From Arthrobacter sp. ISL-28 (GTDB lineage Bacteria; Actinomycetota; Actinomycetes; Actinomycetales; Micrococcaceae): DNA of 64,000 nucleotides. Every line of letters begins with the position of its first letter. The first letter of the stretch is position 1. The position numbers were made by a program, and so were the translations under genes. Shown in pieces: positions 16,479 to 24,436 of this stretch. The notes under the pieces were generated by a model. It had not been told where the DNA came from, did no database searches, and saw only the letters and a program-made list of their open reading frames with translations. Location: positions 1 to 64,000 of the forward strand of contig NZ_JAGGPJ010000027.1 of assembly GCF_018613875.1 (NCBI RefSeq), read 5' to 3'.

Positions 16479-17754
16479 TGCGGCCTCCAAGCCTTCTGAT
16501 CGGAGCTTCGCCGTCATTTGCCCGCCAGTCATCCGGCAACAGGTGGTCGAGGACGTCATCTACGGTCACAGCCCCGACCAGCCGGCCGGCCTGATTGACA
16601 ACCGGAAGCGAGTTCAGGTTGTAGGTGGCCAGCGTGCGGGCCACTTCGCTGATATGGGCCTGGTCCGAGAGGGGCTCAAGATTCTTGTCCACCAGGTTGC
16701 CCAGCGGTTCAAACGGTGGAAAGCGCAGCAGCTGCTGGATATGGACCACGCCCAGGAACCGGCCGGTGGGGGTTTCCAGGGGCGGCCGGGCAATGAAGAT
16801 GGACGATGCCAGGGCAGGGGACAGCTCTTCCCGGCGCACGTGGGCGAGTGCCTCGGCCACCGTGGCTTCGGGCGGAAGGATGACCGGGACGGGGGTCATC
16901 AGGCCGCCGGCCGTGTCTTCGTCGTATTCGAGCAGGCGCCGGACGTCTTCTGCGCCTTCCGGTTCCATCAGCTGCAGCAGTTCCTCGGCCTGGGCGGACG
17001 GGAGCTCGCCGAGGAGGTCGGCGGCGTCGTCGGGATCCATTTCTTCCAGGACATCCGCCGCACGCTGGACGTCCAGCGCGGAGAGGATCTCCACCTGGTC
17101 GTCTTCGGGCAACTCCTGCAGGACGTCGGCCAGGCGTTCGTCCTGTAGCTCGCTGGCCACTTCGAAGCGCCGTTTGTCGCTCATCTCCTGTAACGCCTCG
17201 GCGAAGTCGGCGGGCTTGAGGTCCTCGTGGGTGGCGACGAACTGGGTGGCAGCCTGGGGTTCCGTCTTGGGCCCCTGATTGGCGTCCGCCCAGTCGATGA
17301 TCATGGTTTCGTTCCGGCGGAGCCTGCTCAGGGGAGCGAGGGAATGCCCGCGGCGGACGAACAGCTTGCTGACGAACCAGTCGCCCGAGCGGTGCTGGTC
17401 CATCGCGATGTCTTCGATCGTGGCGTCGCCGCTGCCGTCGCGGAGCGTGACGCGGCGGTCGAACATCTCCGCCACGACGAGGGTTTCAGCGCCCCGCTGT
17501 TCGAACCGGCGCAGGTTGACGAGGCCGGTGCAGATGATCTGCGTCTGGTCGATCGAAGTGATCCGGGTCATCGGGACGAACACCCGCTTCTTGCCCGGCA
17601 CTTCGACGACGATGCCCACCACATGGGGGGCACCGCGGGTTCCGCGTGAGAGCACTACGACATCACGCAGCCGTCCCAGACGGTCGCCCAGAGGATCGAA
17701 GACGTCCAGCCCCAGGAGGCGCGCGACGAAGACGCGGGTAGGATTTGTGCTCAC
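16471..17754 (-). CDS. soluble PRC-barrel / MgtE-N / CBS-domain protein
   Basis: 427 residues without membrane helices. Order: a PRC-barrel-like N-terminus (about 1-80, LGLDVFDPLGDRLGRLRDVVV), a middle domain with a second barrel-like stretch, a superhelical MgtE intracellular N domain (about 185-285; FEVASELQDERLADVLQELP and repeated acidic helices such as MDPDDAADLLGELP), then two CBS domains (about 290-410). In MgtE channels these parts sense cytosolic magnesium; here the channel domain is missing. A DUF1003 membrane protein is coded immediately downstream with an eight-base overlap. I recall the same pair next to mrp in mycobacteria (Rv1231c, Rv1232c). Confidence 0.85.
   Translation of the reverse strand: MSTNPTRVFVARLLGLDVFDPLGDRLGRLRDVVVLSRGTRGAPHVVGIVVEVPGKKRVFVPMTRITSIDQTQIICTGLVNLRRFEQRGAETLVVAEMFDRRVTLRDGSGDATIEDIAMDQHRSGDWFVSKLFVRRGHSLAPLSRLRRNETMIIDWADANQGPKTEPQAATQFVATHEDLKPADFAEALQEMSDKRRFEVASELQDERLADVLQELPEDDQVEILSALDVQRAADVLEEMDPDDAADLLGELPSAQAEELLQLMEPEGAEDVRRLLEYDEDTAGGLMTPVPVILPPEATVAEALAHVRREELSPALASSIFIARPPLETPTGRFLGVVHIQQLLRFPPFEPLGNLVDKNLEPLSDQAHISEVARTLATYNLNSLPVVNQAGRLVGAVTVDDVLDHLLPDDWRANDGEAPIRRLGGRIG
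16484..16488 (-). promoter_or_regulatory. ribosome binding site deciding the DUF1003 start
   Basis: GGAGG on the minus strand, five bases before TTG at 16478 and inside the end of the preceding gene. It supports the shorter start over the ATG at 16517, which lacks such a site. Confidence 0.55.
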
Positions 17755-17784
17755 CTCTACAGGCTACCGAGTCTGCTCACTTTT

Positions 17785-17799
17785 AGCTGAATTTCAGCT
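17785..17799. promoter_or_regulatory. 15-bp palindrome between the MgtE-N/CBS and stress-protein genes
   Basis: AGCTGAA-T-TTCAGCT is a perfect dyad in the 76-bp divergent region, 32 bp before the start of the plus-strand gene. It looks like an operator, but I do not recognise the protein that would bind it. Confidence 0.35.
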
Positions 17800-17830
17800 C
17801 GCACACATCCTTATGGGCAAGAATGGGTGT

Positions 17831-18769
17831 ATGTCAAACATTTTTGGTGCTCCCAAGGCCGGTGTCCCCGGCTCCGACGAGTCCCGGACTGTCCCCACCG
17901 GGGATACCGTCGGCCGCTATACCTCCTACCTGGACGCCCAGAAGGCAGTCGACTACCTTGCTGACCAGCAGTTCCCGGTGCACATGGTGTCCATCGTGGG
18001 CAACGAGCTCAAGATGGTGGAGCGGGTGACCGGGCGGCTCAGCTATCCGCGCGTGGCGCTGTCGGGCGCATTGAGCGGCATGTGGTTCGGCCTCTTCGTC
18101 GGTGTCATGCTGTCCTTCTTCACACCGGCCGGCGGAACGTTCTCCATCATCAGTTCCGTCCTGATGGGTGCAGCCTTCTTCATGCTGTTCGGCATTGTCA
18201 CGTACGCCATGCAGCGCGGCAAGCGTGATTTCACGTCCACCAGTCAAGTGGTGGCTACCAACTACGACGTCGTGGTGTCCTTCGAAGCAGCCCATGAGGC
18301 GCGCCGGCTGCTGCAGCAGCTGCCCATGACGCCGTCGGACGCCACCGGCGCCGCGCCGTCGAACTACACCCAGCGCGACTACCATAACCAGCCGTATCAG
18401 CAGCCCGGCCAGCAGCAGGGCCCTTACCAGGGCCAGGCACCCCCGCGGCCGCCGGGCTGGAACGACCCCTACGGCCAGAGGGCCCAGGACGCCGCACAAG
18501 GTCATGAGACCCAGGGCCCGCAGACCCCGGGGTCCCCGGCTCAGGGCCCGCAGCGGGCACCCGAGTACGGGGCCGTCAGCGAGGCCCAGCCCGGCCAGTC
18601 CGCCGAAGGGAGCCAGGCCCCGGACGCGCAACCCAGGGCCCCGCGGCCTGCGGCTGTCCGCTATCCCGACCTGCCTGACGGACGTCCGCAGTACGGTGTG
18701 CGCGTGAATGACCCCAACCAGCGGCCGCAAAGTACAGAGCCGCAAAGCAAGGACGAGACGCAGCGGTAG
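17831..18769 (+). CDS. general stress protein-like membrane protein with Gln/Pro-rich tail
   Basis: 312 residues. Residues 25-75 (VGRYTSYLDAQKAVDYLADQQ, then MVSIVGNELKMVERV) match the small fold of the general stress protein 17M group. Two membrane helices follow (about 78-98 and 104-125, Gly/Ala-rich). The C-terminal 150 residues are disordered and rich in Gln, Pro and Gly (QQPGQQQGPYQGQAPPRP). The ATG giving MSNIFGAPK was chosen; an in-frame ATG 18 bases earlier gives six more residues. It is divergent from the MgtE-N/CBS gene and ends before a strong hairpin terminator. Confidence 0.8.
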   Translation: MSNIFGAPKAGVPGSDESRTVPTGDTVGRYTSYLDAQKAVDYLADQQFPVHMVSIVGNELKMVERVTGRLSYPRVALSGALSGMWFGLFVGVMLSFFTPAGGTFSIISSVLMGAAFFMLFGIVTYAMQRGKRDFTSTSQVVATNYDVVVSFEAAHEARRLLQQLPMTPSDATGAAPSNYTQRDYHNQPYQQPGQQQGPYQGQAPPRPPGWNDPYGQRAQDAAQGHETQGPQTPGSPAQGPQRAPEYGAVSEAQPGQSAEGSQAPDAQPRAPRPAAVRYPDLPDGRPQYGVRVNDPNQRPQSTEPQSKDETQR

Positions 18770-18800
18770 CGCACGGCAGGCCCCGGTGCAGGGCCTGACC

Positions 18801-18846
18801 AAAAGGGAGGGCCATCGGAGAAATTGATCCGATGGCCCTCCTTTTC
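18801..18846 (+). terminator. terminator after the stress-protein gene
   Basis: A near-perfect stem of about 17 bp (aagggagggccatcgga and its complement with one bulged base) with loop GAAATTGA, ending in CCTTTTCGCTT. The reverse flank has AAAA, so it may also stop transcription coming from pepP. Confidence 0.85.
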
Positions 18847-18934
18847 GCTTGCTCAAGTTCCCAGTGACGGGCGGTCGCCATCAGCCGCTGAACCGACTGG
18901 CTAGCTTCATGAAGCTGCCGGGAACCGGCGTCTG

Positions 18935-20524
18935 CTATGCCCTGCCGTTAGCTTCCTGCCAGATGCCCGCCATCCAGGCCTCGACGTCGTCGGCCGTCCG
19001 GGGGAGCGCAGCGCTGAGGTTGAGGGGGCCGTCGGCGGTCATCAGGATGTCGTCCTCGATGCGGACACCGATTCCCCGGTACTCCGCGGGGATGGCGAGG
19101 TCCTCGTTCTTGAAGTAGAGGCCGGGTTCGATGGTGAAGACCATGCCTTCCGTCAGCACGCCGTCCAGGTACAGCTCCCGCTTGGCCTGTGCACAGTCGT
19201 GGACGTCCAACCCCAGGTGGTGGCTGGTCCCGTGAGGCATCCACCGACGGTGCTGCTGCCCCTCGTCGCTGATGGCTTCCTCGACCGGCACGGGAAGGAG
19301 GCCCCATTCGGCGAGGCGTTCCGCGAGGACGGTGGTGGCCGCCGTGTGGATGTCCCGGAAGCGGGTGCCGATCTGGGCGGCCGCAAAGCCGGCGTCAGCG
19401 GCATCGAGAACAGCTTCGTAGACCTTGCGCTGGATGTCGGAGAACGTGCCGTTGGCGGGCAGCGTGCGCGTGATGTCGGCGGTGTAGAGGGAGTCGGCCT
19501 CGACGCCGGCGTCCAGCAGGAGGAGTTCTCCGGCGTTGATCTTGCCGGTGTTCCGGGTCCAGTGCAACACTGTGGCGTTGTTGCCGGAGGCGGCAATGGT
19601 GTCATAGCCGAGCTCGTTGCCTTCCTCCCGGGCGCGGGCGAAGAAGGCGCCTTCCACGACGCGTTCGCCGCGGAAGTGGGTAAGGGCGCGGGGCAGCGCC
19701 TTGACCACTTCAGTGAAGCCTTCCACCGTGGCGGCCACGGCAATCTGCATCTGCTCGACTTCCCACTCATCCTTGATCAGGCGGAGCTCGGAAAGGGCTT
19801 CGGACAGTTTCTCGTCGAGGGCGTCCAGCACGCCGAGGTCCAGGTTGTCCGGGTCCTTGGCAGTGTTGTAGCGCGCGGTGTCCACAAGGGCGTCGATGTT
19901 GTCGTCCACCTTGCGCACCAGCCGGACTGAGATGCCGCCGATTTCAGGGGCGCCCACGTTCTTGGTGATGGCCATCTCGAGTTCGTCGATGTGGGCCGTC
20001 GGGAGGCCGAGGCGGGCTTCGAACTCCGCCAGTGTGGGGCGCGTACCGATCCAAAACTCACCGGACCGCGAGTCGGCGTAGAACTTCTCGGTGTCCCGGC
20101 CGGCCAGCGGACGGAAGTAGAGCGCCGCACGGTGATTGCCGCCGTCGTCTCCGGTGCCTTCCTCGACCGGCTCGAAAATGAGCACGGCATCGGGCTCGTG
20201 GTCCAAACCGAGACCCGTCAGGTGCGCAAAACCCGAATGCGGCCGGAAACGGTAGTCGCAATCGTTGGAGCGGACCTTCAGCGGGCCGGCCGGCACCACC
20301 AGGCGTTCACCTTTGAACAGCCCGGAGATGACGCGGCGGCGCCGCGCCGCGTGGTCAGCCACGGCATCGCGGGCAGGGGTCACCTGCGGTGACGGCGCCC
20401 AGTTGCTGGCCATGAAGGCCTTGAACGCCTCGGAACTGGGCCGCTGTGAGCGGTTGTTGACCCGCTCGTCGAGAGGCTGGGAGGCTGTATTTTCAGCGTT
20501 GTGGGTGTTGTCTGCGTCGTTCAC
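18935..20524 (-). CDS. pepP: Xaa-Pro aminopeptidase (aminopeptidase P)
   Basis: 529 residues of the M24 'pita-bread' family, which releases N-terminal residues preceding proline. All five metal ligands are seen: D338 (LLLDAGVEAD), D350 (YTADITRT), H435 (HGTSHHLGLDVHD), E466 (FTIEPGLYF) and E490 (RIEDDI). The N-terminal domain is the AMP_N creatinase-like type (RRRRVISGL... RPHSGFAHLTG). The enzyme is larger than E. coli PepP (441) by an N-terminal, disordered stretch of about 40 residues. It is alone on this strand, divergent from the PHP gene. Confidence 0.92.
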   Translation of the reverse strand: MNDADNTHNAENTASQPLDERVNNRSQRPSSEAFKAFMASNWAPSPQVTPARDAVADHAARRRRVISGLFKGERLVVPAGPLKVRSNDCDYRFRPHSGFAHLTGLGLDHEPDAVLIFEPVEEGTGDDGGNHRAALYFRPLAGRDTEKFYADSRSGEFWIGTRPTLAEFEARLGLPTAHIDELEMAITKNVGAPEIGGISVRLVRKVDDNIDALVDTARYNTAKDPDNLDLGVLDALDEKLSEALSELRLIKDEWEVEQMQIAVAATVEGFTEVVKALPRALTHFRGERVVEGAFFARAREEGNELGYDTIAASGNNATVLHWTRNTGKINAGELLLLDAGVEADSLYTADITRTLPANGTFSDIQRKVYEAVLDAADAGFAAAQIGTRFRDIHTAATTVLAERLAEWGLLPVPVEEAISDEGQQHRRWMPHGTSHHLGLDVHDCAQAKRELYLDGVLTEGMVFTIEPGLYFKNEDLAIPAEYRGIGVRIEDDILMTADGPLNLSAALPRTADDVEAWMAGIWQEANGRA

Positions 20525-20628
20525 CGTCCCATCGTCTCACCAGCCGTGCGGCTTAGGCCAACACAGCACCGGCCGCGGAACCGGACGATCTTGACCGAAT
20601 GGGGGCAACCATCTACTAGGCTGGGCTG

Positions 20629-21474
20629 GTGAGGATTGATCTGCACGCCCACTCGAACGTTTCAGACGGCACGGAGACGCCAGCCGCCGTGATGGCAGCC
20701 GCCGCTGCGGCGGGGCTGGACGTCATAGCCCTGACAGACCATGACTCCACCGACGGCTGGGCCGAAGCGTCCCGCGCCGCGCTCGAAGTCGGCGTGGCAC
20801 TTGTGCCTGGCATGGAGATTTCCTGCCGGACGGAGCACGGGATCAGCGTCCACCTCCTCAGCTACCTGCACGACCCCACCCACGCCGGCCTGCTGGATGA
20901 GATCACGAAGGCCAAGGACGCGCGTCTCACCCGGGCCGAACGCATGGTCACGCTGCTGGCCGAGGACTACCCGCTGAACTGGGACGATGTGATCCACCAT
21001 GTGGCGCCGGGGGCAACCATGGGGCGGCCGCACATCGCCGACGCACTCGTGGCCGCAGGCGTGGTGGCTGACAGGACTGAAGCCTTCACCTCAATCCTGA
21101 CCTCGCATTCGCGGTACTTCGTGCAGCACTACGCCCCGGAGCCCGCGCTCGCCGTCGAGCTTGTCCGCGCAGCAGGCGGGGTGCCCGTGTTCGCCCATCC
21201 GGTGGCATCGTCCCGCGGACGCGTCGTGGGGGAGCACACCTACCGTGAGATGATCGATGCCGGACTGGCGGGCCTTGAAATCGACCACCGCGACAATTCC
21301 GACGACGGCCGCGAATTCCTGCGCGGCCTCGCCGCCAGGCACGGGCTGCTCGTGACGGGATCCTCCGACTATCACGGCGCCGGCAAGCCGAACCGGCTGG
21401 GCGAAAACCTCACGGCACCGGACGTGTTTGCCCGGATCGAAGAGCTCGGCACAGGCACCGCCGTCATCCGCTGA
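20629..21474 (+). CDS. PHP-domain phosphoesterase
   Basis: 281 residues. The PHP metal motifs are present: DLHAHSNVSDG at residues 4-14, ALTDHDSTDGW near 38, GMEISCRTEHGISVHLL near 60, an internal HPVASSRGR and the final SDYHGAG. Members of this size (YciV/RnaAM-like) remove 3'-phosphate from 3',5'-nucleoside bisphosphates or trim short RNA, acting with two or three metals. The start is GTG. It converges on the DNA methyltransferase gene with no clear terminator between. Confidence 0.88.
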   Translation: MRIDLHAHSNVSDGTETPAAVMAAAAAAGLDVIALTDHDSTDGWAEASRAALEVGVALVPGMEISCRTEHGISVHLLSYLHDPTHAGLLDEITKAKDARLTRAERMVTLLAEDYPLNWDDVIHHVAPGATMGRPHIADALVAAGVVADRTEAFTSILTSHSRYFVQHYAPEPALAVELVRAAGGVPVFAHPVASSRGRVVGEHTYREMIDAGLAGLEIDHRDNSDDGREFLRGLAARHGLLVTGSSDYHGAGKPNRLGENLTAPDVFARIEELGTGTAVIR

Positions 21475-21538
21475 CCCGCATCCCAACTGAGTAGCAGCAC
21501 GCATCGTTCCCAGCGCTGAGAACTGCGCGGGCTGCCAC

Positions 21539-22411
21539 CTAGTTGGGCGGGTAGGTCGTGAACTCGGCGTGCGTGCCCAGGCGCTTGGCCATGACGTCGA
21601 TGGCCGGCTGGTTCTGGTCGACACAGACAAATCTGCGCCCCAGCTTCGCGGCCACCGCGCCGAGCGTCCCTGAACCTGCGAAGAAGTCCAGGCACCAGTC
21701 GCCGGGGCGGCTTGAGGCGGCAACTACCCGCCGCACCAGTCCTTCCGGCTTCTGCGTGGGGTATCCGGTCTTCTCCTTGCCCGTGGGGGAGACGATGGTG
21801 TGCCACCAGACATCGGTAGGCAGCTTGCCCAGCTCACGCTTCGCGGGCGTCACGAGACCCGGGGCCATGTACGGCTCCCGGTCCACTTCGGCGCTGTTAA
21901 AGTGGTACTTCGTCGGGTTCTTGACGTAGACGAGGATGTTGTCATGTTTCGTGGGCCAGCGGAACTTGGCGCGGGCGCCGTAATCGTAGGCCCAGATAAT
22001 TTCGTTGAGGAAGCATTCGCGGCCGAAGATGGCGTCCAGCATCACCTTGGCGTAGTGCACCTCGCGGTAGTCCAGGTGCAGATAGAGGGTGCCGTCGTCG
22101 GCAAGCAGGCGCCACGCCTCGACAAGCCGCGGCTCCAGGAACGACCAATAGTCGCTGAACGCGTCGTCATACCGGTGCAGGGCGCCCTTGATGGTGTCGT
22201 AGGAGCGGCCCTTGAAGCCCACCCGGTCACCATCGCCCCCTACATTCAGCACCATTTTGGTTTCCTGGCGCTGCTGGGCCCGGCCGGTGTTGAACGGCGG
22301 GTCCACGTAAATGAGTGTGAAGGCGCCGTCCGGCAGCGTGGGGAGGAAGTCCGCGTTGTCCGCGTGTACCACCAGGTTGCTGCCGTCCGGCGCCCAAACA
22401 GATTCAGTCAT
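21539..22411 (-). CDS. solitary amino-type DNA methyltransferase
   Basis: 290 residues with motif IV (YVDPPFN, 36-41) ahead of motif I (FAGSGT, 244-249), the beta-class order of adenine-N6 or cytosine-N4 methyltransferases. Other hallmarks are YLHLDYREVHYAKVMLD and TQKPEGLVRRVVAASS. There is no restriction gene nearby and it sits among housekeeping genes, so it looks like an orphan, possibly epigenetic, enzyme. It ends nine bases from the helicase on the same strand order (helicase downstream), so the two may be co-transcribed. Target site unknown. Confidence 0.88.
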   Translation of the reverse strand: MTESVWAPDGSNLVVHADNADFLPTLPDGAFTLIYVDPPFNTGRAQQRQETKMVLNVGGDGDRVGFKGRSYDTIKGALHRYDDAFSDYWSFLEPRLVEAWRLLADDGTLYLHLDYREVHYAKVMLDAIFGRECFLNEIIWAYDYGARAKFRWPTKHDNILVYVKNPTKYHFNSAEVDREPYMAPGLVTPAKRELGKLPTDVWWHTIVSPTGKEKTGYPTQKPEGLVRRVVAASSRPGDWCLDFFAGSGTLGAVAAKLGRRFVCVDQNQPAIDVMAKRLGTHAEFTTYPPN

Positions 22412-22419
22412 TGAGGCTT

Positions 22420-24132
22420 TTAGGCCTCGGTGTTGCCCGGCTGTGAGCCGGTTGCCGCGGACTCGCCGCCTGCCACCACTTCGCCGTTGCGGCGGCGCGT
22501 GCGGGTGCGCGTGCGCCGGGCGCGCGAGGGCTGCTCGGCGTCCGCCGTAGCGGTGGCTGCCGATCCAGCCGCGGGTCCGGTTCCGGCGTCGGAAGCGGCA
22601 TCAGCGGAACGACGACGGCGGTCTCCGGAGCGTCCGCCCGATTCGCCGCTGCGGCGGCTGCCTTCCCTGCTGCCGGACCGGCTGCCCTCGCGTCCGCCTG
22701 AGCGGCTGCTCTCACGTGCACCATCGCGCCCGCCGCTGCGGGAGTTCTTCTTGCCGGTCTCGCCCAGGTCCTCCAGGACTTCGGCGTCGACGCCTGCCAG
22801 CGTGCGCTTGCTGCGGGGGAGCCGGCCCTTGGTGCCTTCCGGGATGTCCAGGTCCTCGTAAAGGTGCGGCGAGGAGGAGTACGTTTCGACGGGCTCGGGA
22901 ACGCTCAGGCCCAGGGCCTTGTTGATGAGGCCCCAGCGCGGCATGTCATCCCAGTCCACGAAGGTCACGGCGGTGCCCTTGTTGCCGGCACGGCCGGTGC
23001 GGCCCACGCGGTGCAGGTAAATCTTCTCGTCCTCGACGCACTGGTAGTTGATGACGTGCGTGACGTCGTCGACATCGATCCCGCGGGCGGCGACGTCGGT
23101 GGCCACGAGGACGTCCACCTTGTTGTTGCGGAAGGCCCGGAGGGCCTGCTCGCGGGCGCCTTGGCCAAGGTCGCCATGGATGGCGGCCGCGGCGAATCCG
23201 CGGTCCACGAGTTCCTCGGCCACCTTGGCGGCGGTGCGCTTGGTCTTCGTGAAGATGATGGTGCGGCCGCGGTCGCGGGCCTGCAGGATGCGGGCAACAA
23301 CTTCGGTCTTGTCCATGCTGTGCGCGCGGTAGATGAGCTGGCGGATGTCGCGCTTGGTGAGGCCTTCGTCGTCCGGGTCTGCAGCCCGGATGTGCGTCGG
23401 CTGCGTCATGTACCGGCGGGCCATGGCGATGACGGGGCCGGGCATTGTTGCCGAGAACAGGAGGGTCTGGCGAACCGGGGGCGTGCCGGCGATCAGGGTT
23501 TCGACGTCGGGCAGGAAGCCGAGGTCCAGCATCTCGTCGGCCTCATCGAGCACCACAATCTTGACGTTCTTCAGCACCAGGTGCCGCTGCTTGTAGAGGT
23601 CGATCAGGCGGCCGGGCGTGCCGACGACCACTTCCACGCCCTTCTGAAGGGCCTCAACCTGCGGCTCGTAGGCGCGGCCGCCGTAGATCGTGGTGATCCG
23701 GGCGTTGCGCTTGCGCGAAGCGTTCTGCAGATCGTTGGCAACCTGCACGGCCAGTTCGCGGGTGGGCACGATCACGAGTGCCTGCGGGGCACCCGGGGCG
23801 GGCAGCTTGTTGAAGCCTTCATCGTCCGGGCCAATGACACGCTGCAGTGCAGGGATGCCGAAGCCGAGGGTCTTGCCGGTACCGGTCTTGGCCTGGCCGA
23901 TGATGTCGTGGCCGGACAGCGCCACCGGCAGGGTCATCGCCTGGATGGGGAAGGGATGGGTGATGCCGGCGTCGGCCAGCGACTCGACGATGTCCGCGCG
24001 CACGTTGTAGTCGGAGAAGGACTTCTCCGCGATCTCGTGGGGTTTCTCATCCGAGATGATGGTTTCTTCGGGCTCGATGGTCTCGGTTCCGGAGTCATCA
24101 GAGAGAAGCTGGTGGGTATGCAATTCACTCAC
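22420..24132 (-). CDS. DEAD-box RNA helicase with Arg/Ser/Gly-rich tail
   Basis: 570 residues. The two RecA-like domains carry the full motif set: Q-motif FPIQAMTLPVAL, Walker A AKTGTGKT (81-88), PTRELAVQV, DEADEMLDLGF, SATMP, TDVAARGID and HRVGRTGR. The first 38 residues are acidic. The C-terminal part from about 465 is a basic, disordered run of GGREGSRSGSREG and RARRTRTRTRRR, typical of RNA-binding tails in CsdA/DeaD-like cold-shock or ribosome-assembly helicases. It follows a 304-bp gene-free stretch that may hold a long leader. Confident for the family, less for the exact role. Confidence 0.93.
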   Translation of the reverse strand: MSELHTHQLLSDDSGTETIEPEETIISDEKPHEIAEKSFSDYNVRADIVESLADAGITHPFPIQAMTLPVALSGHDIIGQAKTGTGKTLGFGIPALQRVIGPDDEGFNKLPAPGAPQALVIVPTRELAVQVANDLQNASRKRNARITTIYGGRAYEPQVEALQKGVEVVVGTPGRLIDLYKQRHLVLKNVKIVVLDEADEMLDLGFLPDVETLIAGTPPVRQTLLFSATMPGPVIAMARRYMTQPTHIRAADPDDEGLTKRDIRQLIYRAHSMDKTEVVARILQARDRGRTIIFTKTKRTAAKVAEELVDRGFAAAAIHGDLGQGAREQALRAFRNNKVDVLVATDVAARGIDVDDVTHVINYQCVEDEKIYLHRVGRTGRAGNKGTAVTFVDWDDMPRWGLINKALGLSVPEPVETYSSSPHLYEDLDIPEGTKGRLPRSKRTLAGVDAEVLEDLGETGKKNSRSGGRDGARESSRSGGREGSRSGSREGSRRSGESGGRSGDRRRRSADAASDAGTGPAAGSAATATADAEQPSRARRTRTRTRRRNGEVVAGGESAATGSQPGNTEA

Positions 24133-24436
24133 AGTGGAGTTTCCTTATTCATTTAGGCATTGGCGCCGCCTGCTCAACGGCCGGCCGCAGGGGGCCGTTC
24201 CGGAGCACGCTCAGGCGCGCAAGCAAATCCAGTGGAAGCCGATCGCGGGCTATCTAAATGCTGGCACTGGGGACCAGCGGGTCTGTCTCAAGATCGCGTA
24301 GGGGCGGGCTTGTTGAATTCGAAATCAAGGAAATCAACGACCGGGCATCCATTACTACCCTTTCAGTCTAACCGGCAAAACAGGATTCCCTGACTGGCGC
24401 GGCGGCGCAGGGCTGGAAACACGGGCCGGACAGGAA
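24133..24436. other. gene-free stretch upstream of the DEAD-box helicase
   Basis: 304 bases between the helicase start and the RNB nuclease stop, both on the minus strand. I see no coding sequence. The part nearest the helicase start (CCTTATTCATTT) and the part near 24335-24385 (AT-richer, TTACTACCCTTTCAGTCTAACC) could be leader and promoter. A long 5' leader would fit a cold-shock helicase, but nothing in the sequence proves it. Confidence 0.6.

Noticed and set aside
22864..24156. 430-codon open frame opposite the DEAD-box helicase
   Set aside because: Antisense to a gene with every helicase motif; composition typical of high-GC shadow frames.
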